DNA of 27,032 nucleotides. Origin: Rhodospirillaceae bacterium CCH5-H10 (lineage in GTDB: Bacteria; Pseudomonadota; Alphaproteobacteria; Reyranellales; Reyranellaceae). Below the pieces are notes generated by a model, which worked only from the letters and a program-made list of their open reading frames with translations, was not told the origin of the DNA and did no database searches. The stretch lies in contig LSKJ01000018.1 in assembly GCA_001557035.1 (NCBI GenBank), forward strand, positions 1 to 27,032, in the 5' to 3' direction. Positions 8,704 through 18,080 of this stretch are shown here, piece after piece; within the stretch, counting starts at the first letter, position 1; every line of letters begins with the position of its first letter. The position numbers and the translations under genes are program-made.

Positions 8704-10647
8704 CTAGAAGGGCGGCCGGGCCTCATTTGAAAGTGTAGTGACGGCGGCCCCGAGTTCAAGGACCTCCTGCTTGTCGGACCCCAGGCGGCGGATCGCCACC
8801 GTGCGGTTTTCCATGTCGCGCCGGCCCACCGCGAGGATCAGCGGAACATGGGCCAGCGAATGCTCGCGGACCTTGTAGTTGATCTTCTCGTTGCGCAGGT
8901 CGGTCTCGACCCGCATGCCGGCCGCCCGCAGTGCCGCCGCGACTTCCTCGGCATAGCCGTCGGCGTCGTTCACGACCGTGACCACCACCGCTTGCGTCGG
9001 CGCCAGCCAGAGCGGGAAGCGACCGGCATAATTCTCGATCAGGATGCCGATGATGCGCTCGAAGCTGCCGAAGATGGCGCGGTGCAGCATGACGGGCCGC
9101 TTGCGCGAGCCGTCCTCGGCGACATAGGTCGCGTCCAGCCGTTCGGGCAGCACGAAATCGACCTGCAGCGTGCCGCATTGCCAGTCGCGGCCGATCGCGT
9201 CGCGCAGCACGAATTCGAGCTTGGGCCCGTAGAAGGCGCCTTCGCCCGGGTTGAGCTGCAGCTCGAGCCCGGCCGCCTTCGACGCCGCCGTGAGCGCGCC
9301 CTCGGCCTGGTCCCAGACCGCGTCCGAGCCCGCCCGCACCGGCGGACGGTCGGAGAACTTCACGAAGTAGTCCGGGAAGCCCAGGTCGCGGTAGATCGAG
9401 CCCAGCAGTTCGCAGAAGCGGATCGTCTCGCTCTCGATCTGGTCCTCGGTGCAGAAGATGTGGGCATCGTCCTGCGTGAAGTTGCGCACGCGCATGATGC
9501 CGTGCAGCGCGCCGGAGGGCTCGAAGCGGTGGCACGAGCCGAACTCGGCCATGCGCAGCGGCAGCTCGCGGTAGCTGCGGAGCCCCTGGTTGAAGATCTG
9601 AACGTGGCAGGGGCAGTTCATCGGCTTCAGCGCGAAGATGCGCTTTTCGTCGTCGTCGATGAACTCGCGCAGCCCTTCCTCGTTCTCGCTGAGATACATG
9701 TTCTCGCGGAACTTCTCCCAGTGGCCCGAAGCCTCCCACAGCTTGCGATCGACCAGCTGCGGCGTCTTCACTTCCTGGTAGCCGCCGGCATCCAGCCGGC
9801 GCCGGATGTAGCTCTCCAGCGTGCGCCAGAACGTCCAGCCCTTCGGGTGCCAGAACACCATGCCCGCGGCCTCTTCCTGCTGATGGAAGAGGCCCATCTC
9901 GCGGCCGAGGCGGCGATGGTCGCGCTTCTCGGCTTCCTCGATGCGGTGCAGGTAGGCCTTCAGGTCCTTGTCGGAGAAGAAGACCGTGCCGTAGACGCGC
10001 TGCAGCTGGGCGTTGTTCTTGTCGCCGCGCCAGTAGGCGCCCGAGACCTTCGTGAGCTTGAAGGCCTTGCCGAGCTTGCCCGTCGAGGGCAGGTGCGGAC
10101 CCAGGCACATGTCGAGCCAGTCGCCCTGCTTGTAGACGGAGATTTCCTCGTCCTTCGGCAGCTCGTCGGCCCACTCGGCTTTGAACTTCTCGCCGTGCTG
10201 GGCGAAGTAGTCCTTGATCTGCGCGCGGTCCCACACCGACCGCACGATCGGCAGGTCGCGATCGACGATCTCGCCCATGCGCTGCTCGATCTTGCCGAAA
10301 TCCTCCGGCGAGAAAGGCTGGTCGCGCACGAAGTCGTAGTAGAAGCCGTCCTCGGTCGAGGGGCCGAACGTGATCTGCGTGCCCGGATAGAGTTCCTGCA
10401 CCGCCTGGGCGAGCACGTGCGCCGCATCGTGGCGCAGCAGCTCCAGCGCATCGGGGTCGCGCGACGTCACGATGCCGATCTTGGCATCGCGATCGACCAC
10501 ATGGGCAAGGTCGACCATCTTGCCGTCGACACGAAGTGCCAGGGCGGCCTTGGCGAGGCCGGGACCGATCGAGGCGGCGATGTCAGCGCCGCTGACCGGT
10601 TTGTCGAAGGACCGGACCGAACCGTCCGGCAGGGAAATATTGATCAT
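8704..10647 (-). CDS. thrS: Threonine--tRNA ligase
   Basis: This class II synthetase charges tRNA-Thr and edits Ser-tRNA-Thr. The 647-aa product contains an N-terminal TGS domain (residues 1 to about 60), an editing domain with [11 protein letters not shown], a catalytic core with the zinc-site region [10 protein letters not shown] and [11 protein letters not shown], and a C-terminal anticodon-binding domain ([11 protein letters not shown]). An in-frame GTG at 10656 is possible. I prefer the ATG at 10647 because GGTGA lies 5 nt upstream of it and [10 protein letters not shown] is a typical start. It is first in the thrS-infC unit, behind a promoter and a structured leader. Confidence 0.96.
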   Translation of the reverse strand: MINISLPDGSVRSFDKPVSGADIAASIGPGLAKAALALRVDGKMVDLAHVVDRDAKIGIVTSRDPDALELLRHDAAHVLAQAVQELYPGTQITFGPSTEDGFYYDFVRDQPFSPEDFGKIEQRMGEIVDRDLPIVRSVWDRAQIKDYFAQHGEKFKAEWADELPKDEEISVYKQGDWLDMCLGPHLPSTGKLGKAFKLTKVSGAYWRGDKNNAQLQRVYGTVFFSDKDLKAYLHRIEEAEKRDHRRLGREMGLFHQQEEAAGMVFWHPKGWTFWRTLESYIRRRLDAGGYQEVKTPQLVDRKLWEASGHWEKFRENMYLSENEEGLREFIDDDEKRIFALKPMNCPCHVQIFNQGLRSYRELPLRMAEFGSCHRFEPSGALHGIMRVRNFTQDDAHIFCTEDQIESETIRFCELLGSIYRDLGFPDYFVKFSDRPPVRAGSDAVWDQAEGALTAASKAAGLELQLNPGEGAFYGPKLEFVLRDAIGRDWQCGTLQVDFVLPERLDATYVAEDGSRKRPVMLHRAIFGSFERIIGILIENYAGRFPLWLAPTQAVVVTVVNDADGYAEEVAAALRAAGMRVETDLRNEKINYKVREHSLAHVPLILAVGRRDMENRTVAIRRLGSDKQEVLELGAAVTTLSNEARPPF

Positions 10648-10714
10648 TCTGTTCACCAGCTAACTAAATTCCGAACGAAGCTCATCCGCCGACACGAACG
10701 GTCGGGCGCAAGCA

Positions 10715-10746
10715 GGCCGGGAAGCCGCACGAGTGCGAGCCCGGCC
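10715..10746 (-). promoter_or_regulatory. Stem-loop in the thrS leader
   Basis: The minus-strand leader RNA contains a perfect 7-bp outer stem (GGCCGGG / CCCGGCC) that encloses a 5-bp inner hairpin (CGCAC-TC-GTGCG). It lies between the predicted promoter and the thrS ATG. In E. coli, ThrRS represses its own mRNA through tRNA-like leader hairpins. A comparable role here is inference from position only. Confidence 0.45.
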
Positions 10747-10810
10747 GAATCAAGTTCGGACGGTGGTGATAACGGCAGGAGCGGTGAAAAACCGGCGTTC
10801 CATGGGCTCG

Positions 10811-10839
10811 GAGATAGTTGCCGGGCCCCCGCGAGTCAA
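10811..10839 (-). promoter_or_regulatory. Sigma70-like promoter for thrS-infC
   Basis: On the minus strand, TTGACT and TATCTC are separated by exactly 17 nt. The promoter lies a few bases after the stop of the upstream glycosyltransferase gene, so thrS-infC is probably its own transcription unit. The predicted leader is about 155 nt long. Confidence 0.6.
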
Positions 10840-10841
10840 GG

Positions 10842-11978
10842 TCAGCGGCCGGCCAGGCGGTGATACAGCGCCAGTAGTTGCTGGTTCGTCTGCGCCAGGC
10901 TGTAGGTGCTGCGCGCATGTTCCTGGGCCGCGCGCGCGAGTTCCGCCCGGCGCTCGACCGAAAGCGACAGCGCTGCCTGCAGCGACTCCGCCAGGGCGGT
11001 GGCATCGCCTGCCGGGGACACCCAGCCCGTGACGCCGTCAGGCCGGATCGTCTCGGCCGCGCCGCCGCCATCCTCGGCGACGACCGGACGGCCCATCGCC
11101 TGCGCCTCGACCAGCGACCGGCTGAAGCCCTGCCGCGCGCCGCCGGTCGACACGACGACATCGGCCAGCATGTAAGCGGCCGGCATGTCGTCGACATAGG
11201 GACCGATCTGCACGCGGCCGTTCAGCTGTGCCGCCTCGATGCTGCGCTCCAGCTCCTTCTCGAACGGTGTCGGCACGCCTGTCGAGCCGAGCAGCAGGCA
11301 GAACACGTCGTCGCGGCCCAGCTGCTTGATCGCCTCGACCAGGAGCTTCTGGCCATTGTCCTCTCCGAAGCGGCCCGGGCAGAGCACGAGATGGCTGCCG
11401 TCGGGCACCCGCAACTCGCCCGCCAGCCGGATCAGCCGGTCGGCGCGCACGATGGCGGGATCGAACCGGTCGAAATTGATGCCCGGCGTGATGATCTCCA
11501 GCCGGTCCTGCAGCGCGGGGAAGCGCTCCAGCGCATCGCGCGCGACATGCTGGGAGACGGCGATCACCGCGTCGGCGCGCGACTGGCGGCCCTCGACGAA
11601 GCGGCCGGTGACATCCGACGCGAGGAACGGCCGGTGAAGCGTGGCGATCCACTTGACCCCGAGGCGGCGGGCGAGTGCGCGGGCGACCCAGCCGGTGGTG
11701 GGCGAGCGCGCCTGCACCACGTCGACCTTGGCCTCACGCAGGTTCGACGCAAGCTTGCCTGGCAGTGTGAGACGGCCCCACATCGGATGGCTTCGGTCGG
11801 GAAGTTCGAGATGGCTGGCGCGCAACCTCAGCAGGTCGGGCACCATGTTGCCGCCGGGCGAGGCGACGATCGCCGAGCCGCCGGCCGCGATGACGGCTTG
11901 CGCGGCTTCGAGCGTGGCGCGAGCCAGGCCGCCACCGGCCAGGGTCGGAACGATTTGCAGCAGGGTCGGCGCGGACAC
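10842..11978 (-). CDS. Glycosyltransferase, GT4-like (GT-B fold)
   Basis: This 378-aa protein transfers a sugar from a nucleotide-sugar donor, probably onto lipid or polysaccharide at the cytoplasmic face of the membrane. The N-terminal half starts LLQIVPTLAGGGLARATLEAA, the glycine-rich acceptor-domain loop. The C-terminal half has LCPGRFGEDNGQKLLVEAI and the donor-site region FSRSLVEAQAMGRPVVAEDGGGAAETI, typical of GT4. It starts at GTG (11978), just after an in-frame stop, with no strong ribosome binding site. The gene stands alone: no other envelope genes are adjacent, so donor and acceptor cannot be inferred. It is divergent from the hydrolase gene. Confidence 0.88.
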   Translation of the reverse strand: MSAPTLLQIVPTLAGGGLARATLEAAQAVIAAGGSAIVASPGGNMVPDLLRLRASHLELPDRSHPMWGRLTLPGKLASNLREAKVDVVQARSPTTGWVARALARRLGVKWIATLHRPFLASDVTGRFVEGRQSRADAVIAVSQHVARDALERFPALQDRLEIITPGINFDRFDPAIVRADRLIRLAGELRVPDGSHLVLCPGRFGEDNGQKLLVEAIKQLGRDDVFCLLLGSTGVPTPFEKELERSIEAAQLNGRVQIGPYVDDMPAAYMLADVVVSTGGARQGFSRSLVEAQAMGRPVVAEDGGGAAETIRPDGVTGWVSPAGDATALAESLQAALSLSVERRAELARAAQEHARSTYSLAQTNQQLLALYHRLAGR

Positions 11979-12037
11979 GGGCTTGGCTTTTGGCTACACG
12001 ATCAAGGGGAGCCAGCAGGTAACACGGGAGGCACAAC

Positions 12038-12784
12038 GTGGGTAGGGTCGAGCGGCTGCAGCGCGGCGATGGCAACACCATCGCCTATGCAACGACACAG
12101 GGTCGGACGCCGACCATCGTCTTCCTCGGCGGCTTTCGTTCCGACATGACGGGCACGAAGGCGGTGGCGCTCGAAGAGTGGGCGGTGCGCACCGGCCGCG
12201 CCTTCCTGCGCTTCGACTATCTCGGTCACGGTCAATCTTCGGGCCGCTTCGAGGATGGCACGATCGGCCGCTGGCTCGACGATTCGTTGGCCGCCATCGA
12301 TCAACTTACGTCAGGCAGGCTGGTGCTGGTCGGATCGAGCATGGGCGGCTGGCTGTCGCTGCTGGCGGCGCGCGCGCGGCCCGAGCGCCTCGCCGGTCTC
12401 GTGCTGATCGCCGCCGCGCCCGATTTCACCGAGCGCATGTTGCTGAAGGGTCTCTCGCCAGAAGACCGCGCGACGCTGGAGCGCGACGGAAGGCTCGAAC
12501 GTCCGTCGCAGTATTCGCCCGAGCCCTCGGTCTTCACCTGGAAGCTGATCGAGGAAGGCCGCAATCACCTGCTGCTCGACCAGCCGCTCGCGCTGCCCTG
12601 TCCGGTGCGGCTGCTGCACGGTCAGAGCGACCCCGACGTGCCGTGGGAGTATTCGCTGCAGATCGCGAAGCATCTCGACGCGCCGGAGGTCATCACCACC
12701 TTCGTGAAGGGCGGCGACCACCGCCTCAGTACGCCGGCCGACATCGCCCGCCTGATCGCGACCGTCGAGGAGCTGGTGGGTTAG
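12038..12784 (+). CDS. Alpha/beta hydrolase
   Basis: This is a 248-aa serine hydrolase of the alpha/beta fold. The oxyanion-hole region is FLGGFRSD (29-36), the nucleophile elbow is GSSMG with Ser101, the acid is Asp198 or Asp200 in HGQSDPD, and the catalytic His228 is in GGDHRLS. The overall pattern resembles the ABHD10-like thioesterase/esterase group, but the substrate is unknown. There is no signal peptide, so it is probably cytoplasmic. It starts at GTG, preceded by an excellent GGGAGG at 7-nt spacing. It is divergent from the glycosyltransferase gene (59-nt gap) and followed by a palindromic repeat. Confidence 0.9.
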   Translation: MGRVERLQRGDGNTIAYATTQGRTPTIVFLGGFRSDMTGTKAVALEEWAVRTGRAFLRFDYLGHGQSSGRFEDGTIGRWLDDSLAAIDQLTSGRLVLVGSSMGGWLSLLAARARPERLAGLVLIAAAPDFTERMLLKGLSPEDRATLERDGRLERPSQYSPEPSVFTWKLIEEGRNHLLLDQPLALPCPVRLLHGQSDPDVPWEYSLQIAKHLDAPEVITTFVKGGDHRLSTPADIARLIATVEELVG

Positions 12785-12801
12785 GGTGGACTTAGGTCGC
12801 T

Positions 12802-12887
12802 GTCGTCCTGAGCGAAGCGAAGGACCTAGCCGATCGATCAGAGGACTCCGTAGCTGGCGTGAGATCCTTCGCTTCCCTCAGGATGAC
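12802..12887. repeat. Dispersed palindromic repeat, family A copy 2
   Basis: Left arm begins GTCGTCCTGAGCGAAGCGAA; right arm ends GCTTCCCTCAGGATGAC. The centre shares ACTCCGT and GTGAGATCCTTCG with the copy at 19976-20061. It lies between the convergent hydrolase and epimerase genes and could act as a bidirectional transcript end. Confidence 0.85.
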
Positions 12888-12915
12888 ACGTGTAGGCTGA
12901 TTCGCTCTAGGTCAC

Positions 12916-13779
12916 TCATTCACCTGCATTGGCAATCGCCTTCAGGCCTTCGCGATATGTCGGATGGCGCAGCAGGACGCCCAATTCGCGCTTGAGCTTG
13001 TCGTTCCTGACGCGGCGGCTCTCCGCGTAGAAGGAGCGCGCCATCGGCGTCATCGCGGGCGCGGCTTCCTCCCACGGAATCGCCGGCGGCACCGGCCGTC
13101 CCAGCAACTCGCAGGCATAGGCGATGACCTCGGCGTTGGCGGCGGGCAGGTCATCGGCGACGTTCCAGATCTCGATTCCCAATTCGCGATCCATGGCCTT
13201 GAGGACGCTTGCGGCCAGGTCGGTGACATGGATGCGCGAGAAGAACTGGCCGGGCTTGTCGATGCGCCGCGCCGACCCGTCGGCCACGCGGTCGAGCGTG
13301 CTGCGGCCAGGTCCGTAGATGCCGGGCAATCGGAAGATATGGAGGGCGGCGCCGCTTTCGCTCGCGACGTCGCGCCAGCCCTGTTCGGCGGCGAGCCGCT
13401 GCAGGCTGCGCGGCTGCGTCGCCAGGGTCGGAGTCGTCTCGTCGACCCAGGCCCCCTCGTGATCGCCATAGACTCCGGTGGTGGAGAGATAGCCCAGCCA
13501 GCGCGCACGGCCGAGCAGCGTCAGGCTGGTCCGCAGCGCCGGGTCGCCGGCGGCGCCCGGCGCCACCGTGCAGACGACGTGGCTGGCCTCGCCGAAAGAT
13601 TGGGCCGAGAGCGGCGCGGTGCCGTCGAAGGCGTGTGCCTCGATCCCTTCCGCGCGCAGCCTGCGGGCTTTTTCCTCGGTCGTGCAGGTGCCCGCCACCG
13701 ACCAGCCCTGCGCCTTTGCCAGCTTGGCGATTTCAAGGCCGCTGTAGCCCAGACCGAAAATGAAAAGTCGTCTTGTCAT
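12916..13779 (-). CDS. NAD(P)-binding epimerase/dehydratase-like protein
   Basis: This 287-aa extended-SDR relative begins with a Rossmann nucleotide-binding motif GLGYSG (9-14). It also has the STTGVYGD segment (99-106), LPGIYGPGRS and a late FSRIHVTDLA stretch typical of the family. The usual YxxxK active site is not apparent: Tyr104 lies in VYGD and no lysine sits four residues on. It may therefore bind NAD(P) without classical epimerase chemistry, similar to the YeeZ group. The substrate is unknown. It is divergent from the TPR gene with only 36 nt between the starts, so at least one promoter must overlap coding DNA. Confidence 0.85.
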   Translation of the reverse strand: MTRRLFIFGLGYSGLEIAKLAKAQGWSVAGTCTTEEKARRLRAEGIEAHAFDGTAPLSAQSFGEASHVVCTVAPGAAGDPALRTSLTLLGRARWLGYLSTTGVYGDHEGAWVDETTPTLATQPRSLQRLAAEQGWRDVASESGAALHIFRLPGIYGPGRSTLDRVADGSARRIDKPGQFFSRIHVTDLAASVLKAMDRELGIEIWNVADDLPAANAEVIAYACELLGRPVPPAIPWEEAAPAMTPMARSFYAESRRVRNDKLKRELGVLLRHPTYREGLKAIANAGE

Positions 13780-13815
13780 CTTGTCAGAAACGCTCCGGCG
13801 CGGTTCTTTTCAACC

Positions 13816-14679
13816 ATGTTGTTTCGTTACAAGTCGCTGTGGTCGCTGCTCGGCCTGCTGGCCGCGTCGCCGTCCCTGGCCCAACCCATTCCCGTCGTTC
13901 CCGCCCGGCCCCTGCCCGGACCGCCGGGCCTCGAATCCAGTCCCGATCACCTGAAGCGCTACACCGACTGCATGCGGCTGGCGCGCATGGAGCCGCTGAA
14001 GGCGCTGCCGGCGGCGGAGAAGTGGATCGTGGAGGGTGGCGGCCTCGGCGCCCGTCACTGCGTCGCCGTCGCCATGTTCCAGTCGGGCAAGCACGCCCAG
14101 GCGGCGGCCCAGTTCGAGGCCATCGCGCGCGACATGGGCAACGACCGGCCCGGCCTCCGGGCTGAGCTGTGGGCCCAGGCGGGACAGTCGTGGATGGAGA
14201 CGGGCGCGGCCGAGAAGGCCGCTGCCGCCCAGAGCAAGGCGCTGGAACTCAAGACCGGCGATCCGGACCTCTGGGTCGATCGCGGCCTGTCCTATGCGGC
14301 CATGCAGGCCTGGCCGCGCGCCATCTCCGATTTCGACCGCGCCATCCGCCTGCGCCAGGACGATGTCGAGGTGCTGGTGCTGCGTGCGGCCGCGTGGCGC
14401 AACGCGCGCGATCCGGGCCGCGCCCTGACCGATGCCAACCGTGCCCTGTCGATCGCGCCCGACCATTCGGAGGCGTTGCTGGAGCGCGGCTACGCCCATC
14501 TGGCGCGCGGCTCGCGCGATGCGGCCAACAGCGACTTCAACCGCGTGCTGCGGCTTGTGCCCGCGGGTTCGCCGGCCGCGCGTCGCGCGGAGGCGGGTCT
14601 TTCCTCTGCCGGCACCACGGCGCCGGTGGCCCCGGCCCAACCCGCCGGACCGCCGCCGGGTCTCGGCGGGAAGCGGTAG
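13816..14679 (+). CDS. Secreted tetratricopeptide-repeat protein
   Basis: The 287-aa product has an N-terminal signal peptide (MLFRYKSLWSLLGLLAASPSLAQ), a proline-rich linker, and then tandem TPR-like helices from about residue 60. The consensus segments are AELWAQAGQSWMETGAAEKA, DLWVDRGLSYAAMQAWPRAI and SEALLERGYAHLARGSRDAA. A Pro/Ala-rich tail ends the protein. It is probably a periplasmic protein-protein interaction module with no catalytic motif. The frame is open upstream over the epimerase gene, and I chose the ATG at 13816 because it starts the signal peptide exactly. No strong ribosome binding site is seen. It is followed after 34 nt by another secreted protein gene. Confidence 0.85.
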   Translation: MLFRYKSLWSLLGLLAASPSLAQPIPVVPARPLPGPPGLESSPDHLKRYTDCMRLARMEPLKALPAAEKWIVEGGGLGARHCVAVAMFQSGKHAQAAAQFEAIARDMGNDRPGLRAELWAQAGQSWMETGAAEKAAAAQSKALELKTGDPDLWVDRGLSYAAMQAWPRAISDFDRAIRLRQDDVEVLVLRAAAWRNARDPGRALTDANRALSIAPDHSEALLERGYAHLARGSRDAANSDFNRVLRLVPAGSPAARRAEAGLSSAGTTAPVAPAQPAGPPPGLGGKR

Positions 14680-14713
14680 CGTGCTACGGGGCGCTCGGGT
14701 AAAATTCGGTCAA

Positions 14714-15364
14714 ATGAACAAAACCCTCTCGTCGATCGCCCTCGCCGGTTTCGCGGCCCTCGCCGTGCCGGCTTTCGCGCAGGCTCCCGCGGGCCAGACG
14801 CAGCCGCCCTCTTCCTATTATCCGGCGCCGCCGCCGGACCGGGCCCCGGTGGTCGAGAAGGGCGCGTCGACCTCGAACCTGTCCTCGCCGCTGCCGACCG
14901 CTCCGCACGCGGTCGAGCGCACCGTGATCGATTCCGACGCCGAGGCGCAGATGTTCGCCGACGCGCGCAAGATCGCCTGGGGCCGCCATGCCAAGATCAA
15001 GGGCGCCAAGCCGGGCGAGCTTTCGGTGACCCGCCAGGGCGCGGTCTGGGTGGTCAAGGGCCGCCTCGACAGCGTCGCGCCGGGCACCGAGGGCGACTGG
15101 ACCTCCATCGACGGTGTGGTCGAGCGCATCGGTCCGAACGTCGTTCAGATCCGCGGCGTGGTCGCCTTCCGCGTCGCCAAGGTCGAGAAGGGCACGCCCT
15201 GCAAGGTCGCCGGCCTTCTCAACTTCCGTCGTTCCGGCAAGTCGCAGGTCTGGCGTCTTGCCGAGGGCGACAATCCCTGCGACGGCACGCGCGAGGGATT
15301 CGATCTCGTGATGGAGAAGCAGGTCGAGAAGAAGCCGGTTCCGACGCAGCCCAAGCGGAACTGA
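14714..15364 (+). CDS. Secreted protein of unknown function
   Basis: I do not recognise this 216-aa protein. It has a clean signal peptide (MNKTLSSIALAGFAALAVPAFAQ), then a low-complexity Pro/Ser region to about residue 60, then a compact beta-rich domain (VTRQGAVWVVKGRLDSVAPG, GPNVVQIRGVVAFRVAK). Two cysteines (GTPCKV and NPCDG) could form a disulfide. The C-terminus is Lys/Pro-rich. It probably shares a transcript with the TPR gene 34 nt upstream, so both may act together in the periplasm, which is inference. It ends 6 nt from the convergent rnhA stop. Confidence 0.8.
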   Translation: MNKTLSSIALAGFAALAVPAFAQAPAGQTQPPSSYYPAPPPDRAPVVEKGASTSNLSSPLPTAPHAVERTVIDSDAEAQMFADARKIAWGRHAKIKGAKPGELSVTRQGAVWVVKGRLDSVAPGTEGDWTSIDGVVERIGPNVVQIRGVVAFRVAKVEKGTPCKVAGLLNFRRSGKSQVWRLAEGDNPCDGTREGFDLVMEKQVEKKPVPTQPKRN

Positions 15365-15370
15365 TCGGCC

Positions 15371-15817
15371 TTACGAACGCAGGGTCAGGATCGCCGCGCG
15401 CGCCAGCGCGTCGGCGCGCTCGTTCTCGGGATGGCCGCTATGGCCCTTCACCCAGTGCCACTCGACCTGGTGGGGGGCGCGTGCCGCGTCGAGGCGCTGC
15501 CACAGTTCGACGTTCTTGACCGGCTTCTTGTCCGACGTCTTCCAGCCGTTCTTCTTCCAGCCGTGGATCCATTTGGTCACGCCGTCCTTCACATAGGTGC
15601 TGTCGGTGAACAGCCGGACGTGGCAGGGCCGCTTCAGCGCCTCGAGCCCCTGGATGGCCGCCATCAGCTCCATGCGGTTGTTGGTGGTCGTGCGGTCGCC
15701 GCCGGAAAGCTCGCGCTCCTTGGCGCCCATGCGCAGGATGGTGCCCCAGCCGCCGGGACCGGGGTTTCCGCTGCAGGCGCCGTCGGTGAAGATTTCGACT
15801 TTCGGAGACTCGCTCAC
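15371..15817 (-). CDS. rnhA: Ribonuclease HI
   Basis: This enzyme cleaves the RNA strand of RNA-DNA hybrids (Okazaki primers, R-loops). The 148-aa product is full length with all acidic catalytic residues: Asp12 ([12 protein letters not shown]), Glu50 (NNRMELMA), Asp72 (FTDSTY) and Asp136 ([10 protein letters not shown]), plus His126 in GHSGH. The frame runs open into thrB. The real start is the GTG at 15817, which overlaps the thrB stop in a GTGA, showing translational coupling. It is last in the ispH-thrB-rnhA operon. Confidence 0.97.
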   Translation of the reverse strand: MSESPKVEIFTDGACSGNPGPGGWGTILRMGAKERELSGGDRTTTNNRMELMAAIQGLEALKRPCHVRLFTDSTYVKDGVTKWIHGWKKNGWKTSDKKPVKNVELWQRLDAARAPHQVEWHWVKGHSGHPENERADALARAAILTLRS

Positions 15818-16764
15818 AATCCGTAGTCCGCAAGAGATGTGGCGCTGCGATGGAAGCGCAGCTTGGCGAGATATTCCTGCGGGTCCTTGCGCTTCACCAG
15901 CGCGTCGGGCGGCGTGTGGACCCAGTCGTAGAGACGGGTCAGCAGGAAGCGCAGTGCCGAGCCGCGCGCCAGCAGCGGCAGCGCCTGTTTCTCGTCGTCG
16001 CCGAGTTTGCGCACGCGCTCGTAGCCCTGCAGCAGGTTGCGCGCCTTGGTGGCGTTGAACGAGGCGTCGATCTCGAAGCACCAGGCGTTGAGGCAGATCG
16101 CGACGTCGTAGGCGAGCAAATCGTTGCACGCGAAGTAGAAGTCGATCACGCCCGACAGCTTGTCCTGCAGGAAGAAGACGTTGTCGTTGAACATGTCGGC
16201 GTGGATGACGCCGGCCGGGAGGCCGCTCGGCCAGTTGGCCTCGAAGAACTCGATCTCGGCACCCAGCTCGCGATCGAGCGCCGCGTCGATGTGACGGCGC
16301 GACCCTTCCCAGAGCGGACGCCAGCCCGCGACGGACAGCGCGTTGGGCCGCTTCAGCGCAAAATCCTGCCCGGCGAGATGCATGGTGGCCAGCGCCTCGC
16401 CCACGGGGCCGCAGTGCGCGACCGTGGTGCGGCGCGGCCACATGCCGTGCAGGAAACTCGTGATGGCCGCCGGCTTGCCCGCCAGCGTGCGCAGCGCGTT
16501 GCCGTCGCGGCCGTGGATGGGCTGCGGGCAGGTGAGGCCGCGCGCGGCGAGGTGATCCATCAGGCCGAGGAAGAACGGCAGGTCGTTCGGGTCGACGCGC
16601 TTCTCGTAGAGCGTGACGATGTACTGGCCCTTCGTGGTGGTCAGGAGAAAGTTCGTGTTCTCGACGCCCTCGGCGATTCCCTTGAAGGAATCGGCCTGGC
16701 CGATGTCGTATTCGGCGAGAAAGGCTTCGAGCTCGGTGTCGCCGACTTCCGTATAGACCGCCAC
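15814..16764 (-). CDS. thrB: Homoserine kinase (kinase-fold, APH-like type)
   Basis: This enzyme phosphorylates homoserine to O-phosphohomoserine in threonine synthesis. The 316-aa protein belongs to the aminoglycoside phosphotransferase-like homoserine kinases found in alphaproteobacteria and pseudomonads, not the GHMP type of E. coli. The catalytic loop is HADMFNDN at 188-195, and the metal-binding Asp208 is in [10 protein letters not shown]. The N-terminal [10 protein letters not shown] contributes to the nucleotide site. One nucleotide separates it from ispH, and it overlaps rnhA by 4 nt. Confidence 0.95.
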   Translation of the reverse strand: MAVYTEVGDTELEAFLAEYDIGQADSFKGIAEGVENTNFLLTTTKGQYIVTLYEKRVDPNDLPFFLGLMDHLAARGLTCPQPIHGRDGNALRTLAGKPAAITSFLHGMWPRRTTVAHCGPVGEALATMHLAGQDFALKRPNALSVAGWRPLWEGSRRHIDAALDRELGAEIEFFEANWPSGLPAGVIHADMFNDNVFFLQDKLSGVIDFYFACNDLLAYDVAICLNAWCFEIDASFNATKARNLLQGYERVRKLGDDEKQALPLLARGSALRFLLTRLYDWVHTPPDALVKRKDPQEYLAKLRFHRSATSLADYGL

Positions 16765-16765
16765 G

Positions 16766-17716
16766 TCAGGCCACCAGCGCGCGCGGCAGCTTGAACACGA
16801 CGCTCTCCTCGGTCGTGCGCACTTCCTCGACGGTGACGTCGTAGCGCGTGCGGCAGGCCTCGATCAGCTCGTCGACCAGCAGCTCGGGCGCCGAGGCGCC
16901 GGCGGTGATGCCGAGGCGGCGTGCATCGCCCAGCCACTCCCAGTCCATGTCGACCGCGCGCTGCACCAGCCGGGACTTCGCGCAGCCGTAGTTGGCGGCC
17001 ACCTCGACCAGCCGCATCGAGTTCGACGAGTTGGGCGCACCGATCACCACCATGGCGTCGCAGCGCTCGGCGATCGCCTTGACCGCCGCCTGCCGGTTGG
17101 TCGTGGCGTAGCAGATGTCTTCCATCTTCGGTCCCTGGATCGACGGGAACCGGCGGCGCAGCGCGGCGACGATGCCGGTCGTGTCGTCGACCGACAGGGT
17201 CGTCTGGGTGGCATAGGCGAGATTGTCCGGATCGGGCACCGTGAGCGTCTCCGCCTGCCCGACATCCTCGACCAGCACCACCTTGCCCGGCGGCAGCTGA
17301 CCCATCGTGCCGATCACCTCGGGATGGCCGGCATGGCCGATCAGGATGACCGTCCGGCCCGACTGGGCGTGCCGCTCGGCCTCGCGATGGACCTTGGAGA
17401 CCAGCGGGCAGGTCGCATCGACATAGAGCAGGTTGCGGCGGGCGGCCTCGGCCGGCACCGATTTCGGCACGCCGTGCGCGGAAAACACCACGGGCCGGTC
17501 GTCCGGCACTTCATCCAGCTCGTCGACGAAGATCGCGCCCTGGGCCTCGAGGTTCTCGACCACGAAGCGGTTGTGAACGATCTCGTGGCGGACATAGACC
17601 GGCCGGCCGTAGCGTTCGAGCGCGCGCTCCACGATCTGGATGGCGCGGTCGACACCGGCGCAGAAGCCGCGCGGACTGGCGAGCAGGATCGTGAGCGGCT
17701 TCTTTTGGGCAATCAT
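16766..17716 (-). CDS. ispH: 4-hydroxy-3-methylbut-2-enyl diphosphate reductase
   Basis: This is the last enzyme of the MEP (non-mevalonate) isoprenoid pathway. It reduces HMBPP to IPP and DMAPP with a [4Fe-4S] cluster. The 316-aa product keeps the three cluster cysteines Cys19 (GFCAGV), Cys103 (TCPLV) and Cys202 (ICYATTNRQ). It also keeps the substrate-site residues His48, His81 (SAHGV), His131 and Glu133 (GHAGHPE), and the SSNS stretch. It heads the minus-strand ispH-thrB-rnhA operon and is divergent from the CDGSH gene across a 121-nt gap in which I could not call a strong promoter on either strand. Confidence 0.97.
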   Translation of the reverse strand: MIAQKKPLTILLASPRGFCAGVDRAIQIVERALERYGRPVYVRHEIVHNRFVVENLEAQGAIFVDELDEVPDDRPVVFSAHGVPKSVPAEAARRNLLYVDATCPLVSKVHREAERHAQSGRTVILIGHAGHPEVIGTMGQLPPGKVVLVEDVGQAETLTVPDPDNLAYATQTTLSVDDTTGIVAALRRRFPSIQGPKMEDICYATTNRQAAVKAIAERCDAMVVIGAPNSSNSMRLVEVAANYGCAKSRLVQRAVDMDWEWLGDARRLGITAGASAPELLVDELIEACRTRYDVTVEEVRTTEESVVFKLPRALVA

Positions 17717-17837
17717 GAAAATCGTTCAGTGGGATGAAGACCCGCTCGCTTGCGGGCCTGCGGACCATTGCCTAGAGTCCGTGCAGTACGGATTTGGCGC
17801 GGCACCGTAACAAAGCCGCCGCAACGGGGAAAGCAAC

Positions 17838-18080
17838 ATGACCGAGCCGGTTGTCGCGGCCAAGGCGCCTGCGAAGGTCGCTCTCGAGGCGGGGAAGGAC
17901 TATTGGTGGTGCTCCTGCGGGCTGAGCAAGGCCCAGCCCTTCTGCGACGGCAGCCACAAGGGCAGCGGCCTCGCGCCGATGAAGTACAACGTCGAGAAGA
18001 GCGGCGACTACTGGCTCTGCGCCTGCAAGCACTCGTCCAAGAAGCCGTTGTGCGACGGCGCCCACAAGACATTGGCATGA
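17838..18080 (+). CDS. Small CDGSH iron-sulfur protein, two CDGSH domains
   Basis: This 80-aa protein carries two complete CDGSH signatures: Cys25-x-Cys27-x8-Cys36-x3-His40 and Cys61-x-Cys63-x8-Cys72-x3-His76. Each is the 3Cys-1His ligand set that binds a labile [2Fe-2S] cluster in mitoNEET-type proteins. The tandem arrangement resembles the mitochondrial MiNT/CISD3 type. There is no signal peptide, so it is presumably cytoplasmic and could transfer electrons or clusters. GGGGAAAG precedes the ATG. Its TGA overlaps the ATG of the lipoprotein gene by 4 nt, which makes it the first gene of a coupled three-gene operon. Confidence 0.94.
   Translation: MTEPVVAAKAPAKVALEAGKDYWWCSCGLSKAQPFCDGSHKGSGLAPMKYNVEKSGDYWLCACKHSSKKPLCDGAHKTLA

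Noticed and set aside
10657..10841. T-box riboswitch upstream of thrS
   Set aside because: No T-box sequence or terminator/antiterminator pair was found, and T-boxes are not expected in alphaproteobacteria.
15371..16441. A 356-codon open frame suggesting an N-terminally extended RNase H
   Set aside because: The extension is a shadow of thrB. The GTG at 15817 gives a standard 148-aa RNase HI and overlaps the thrB stop.
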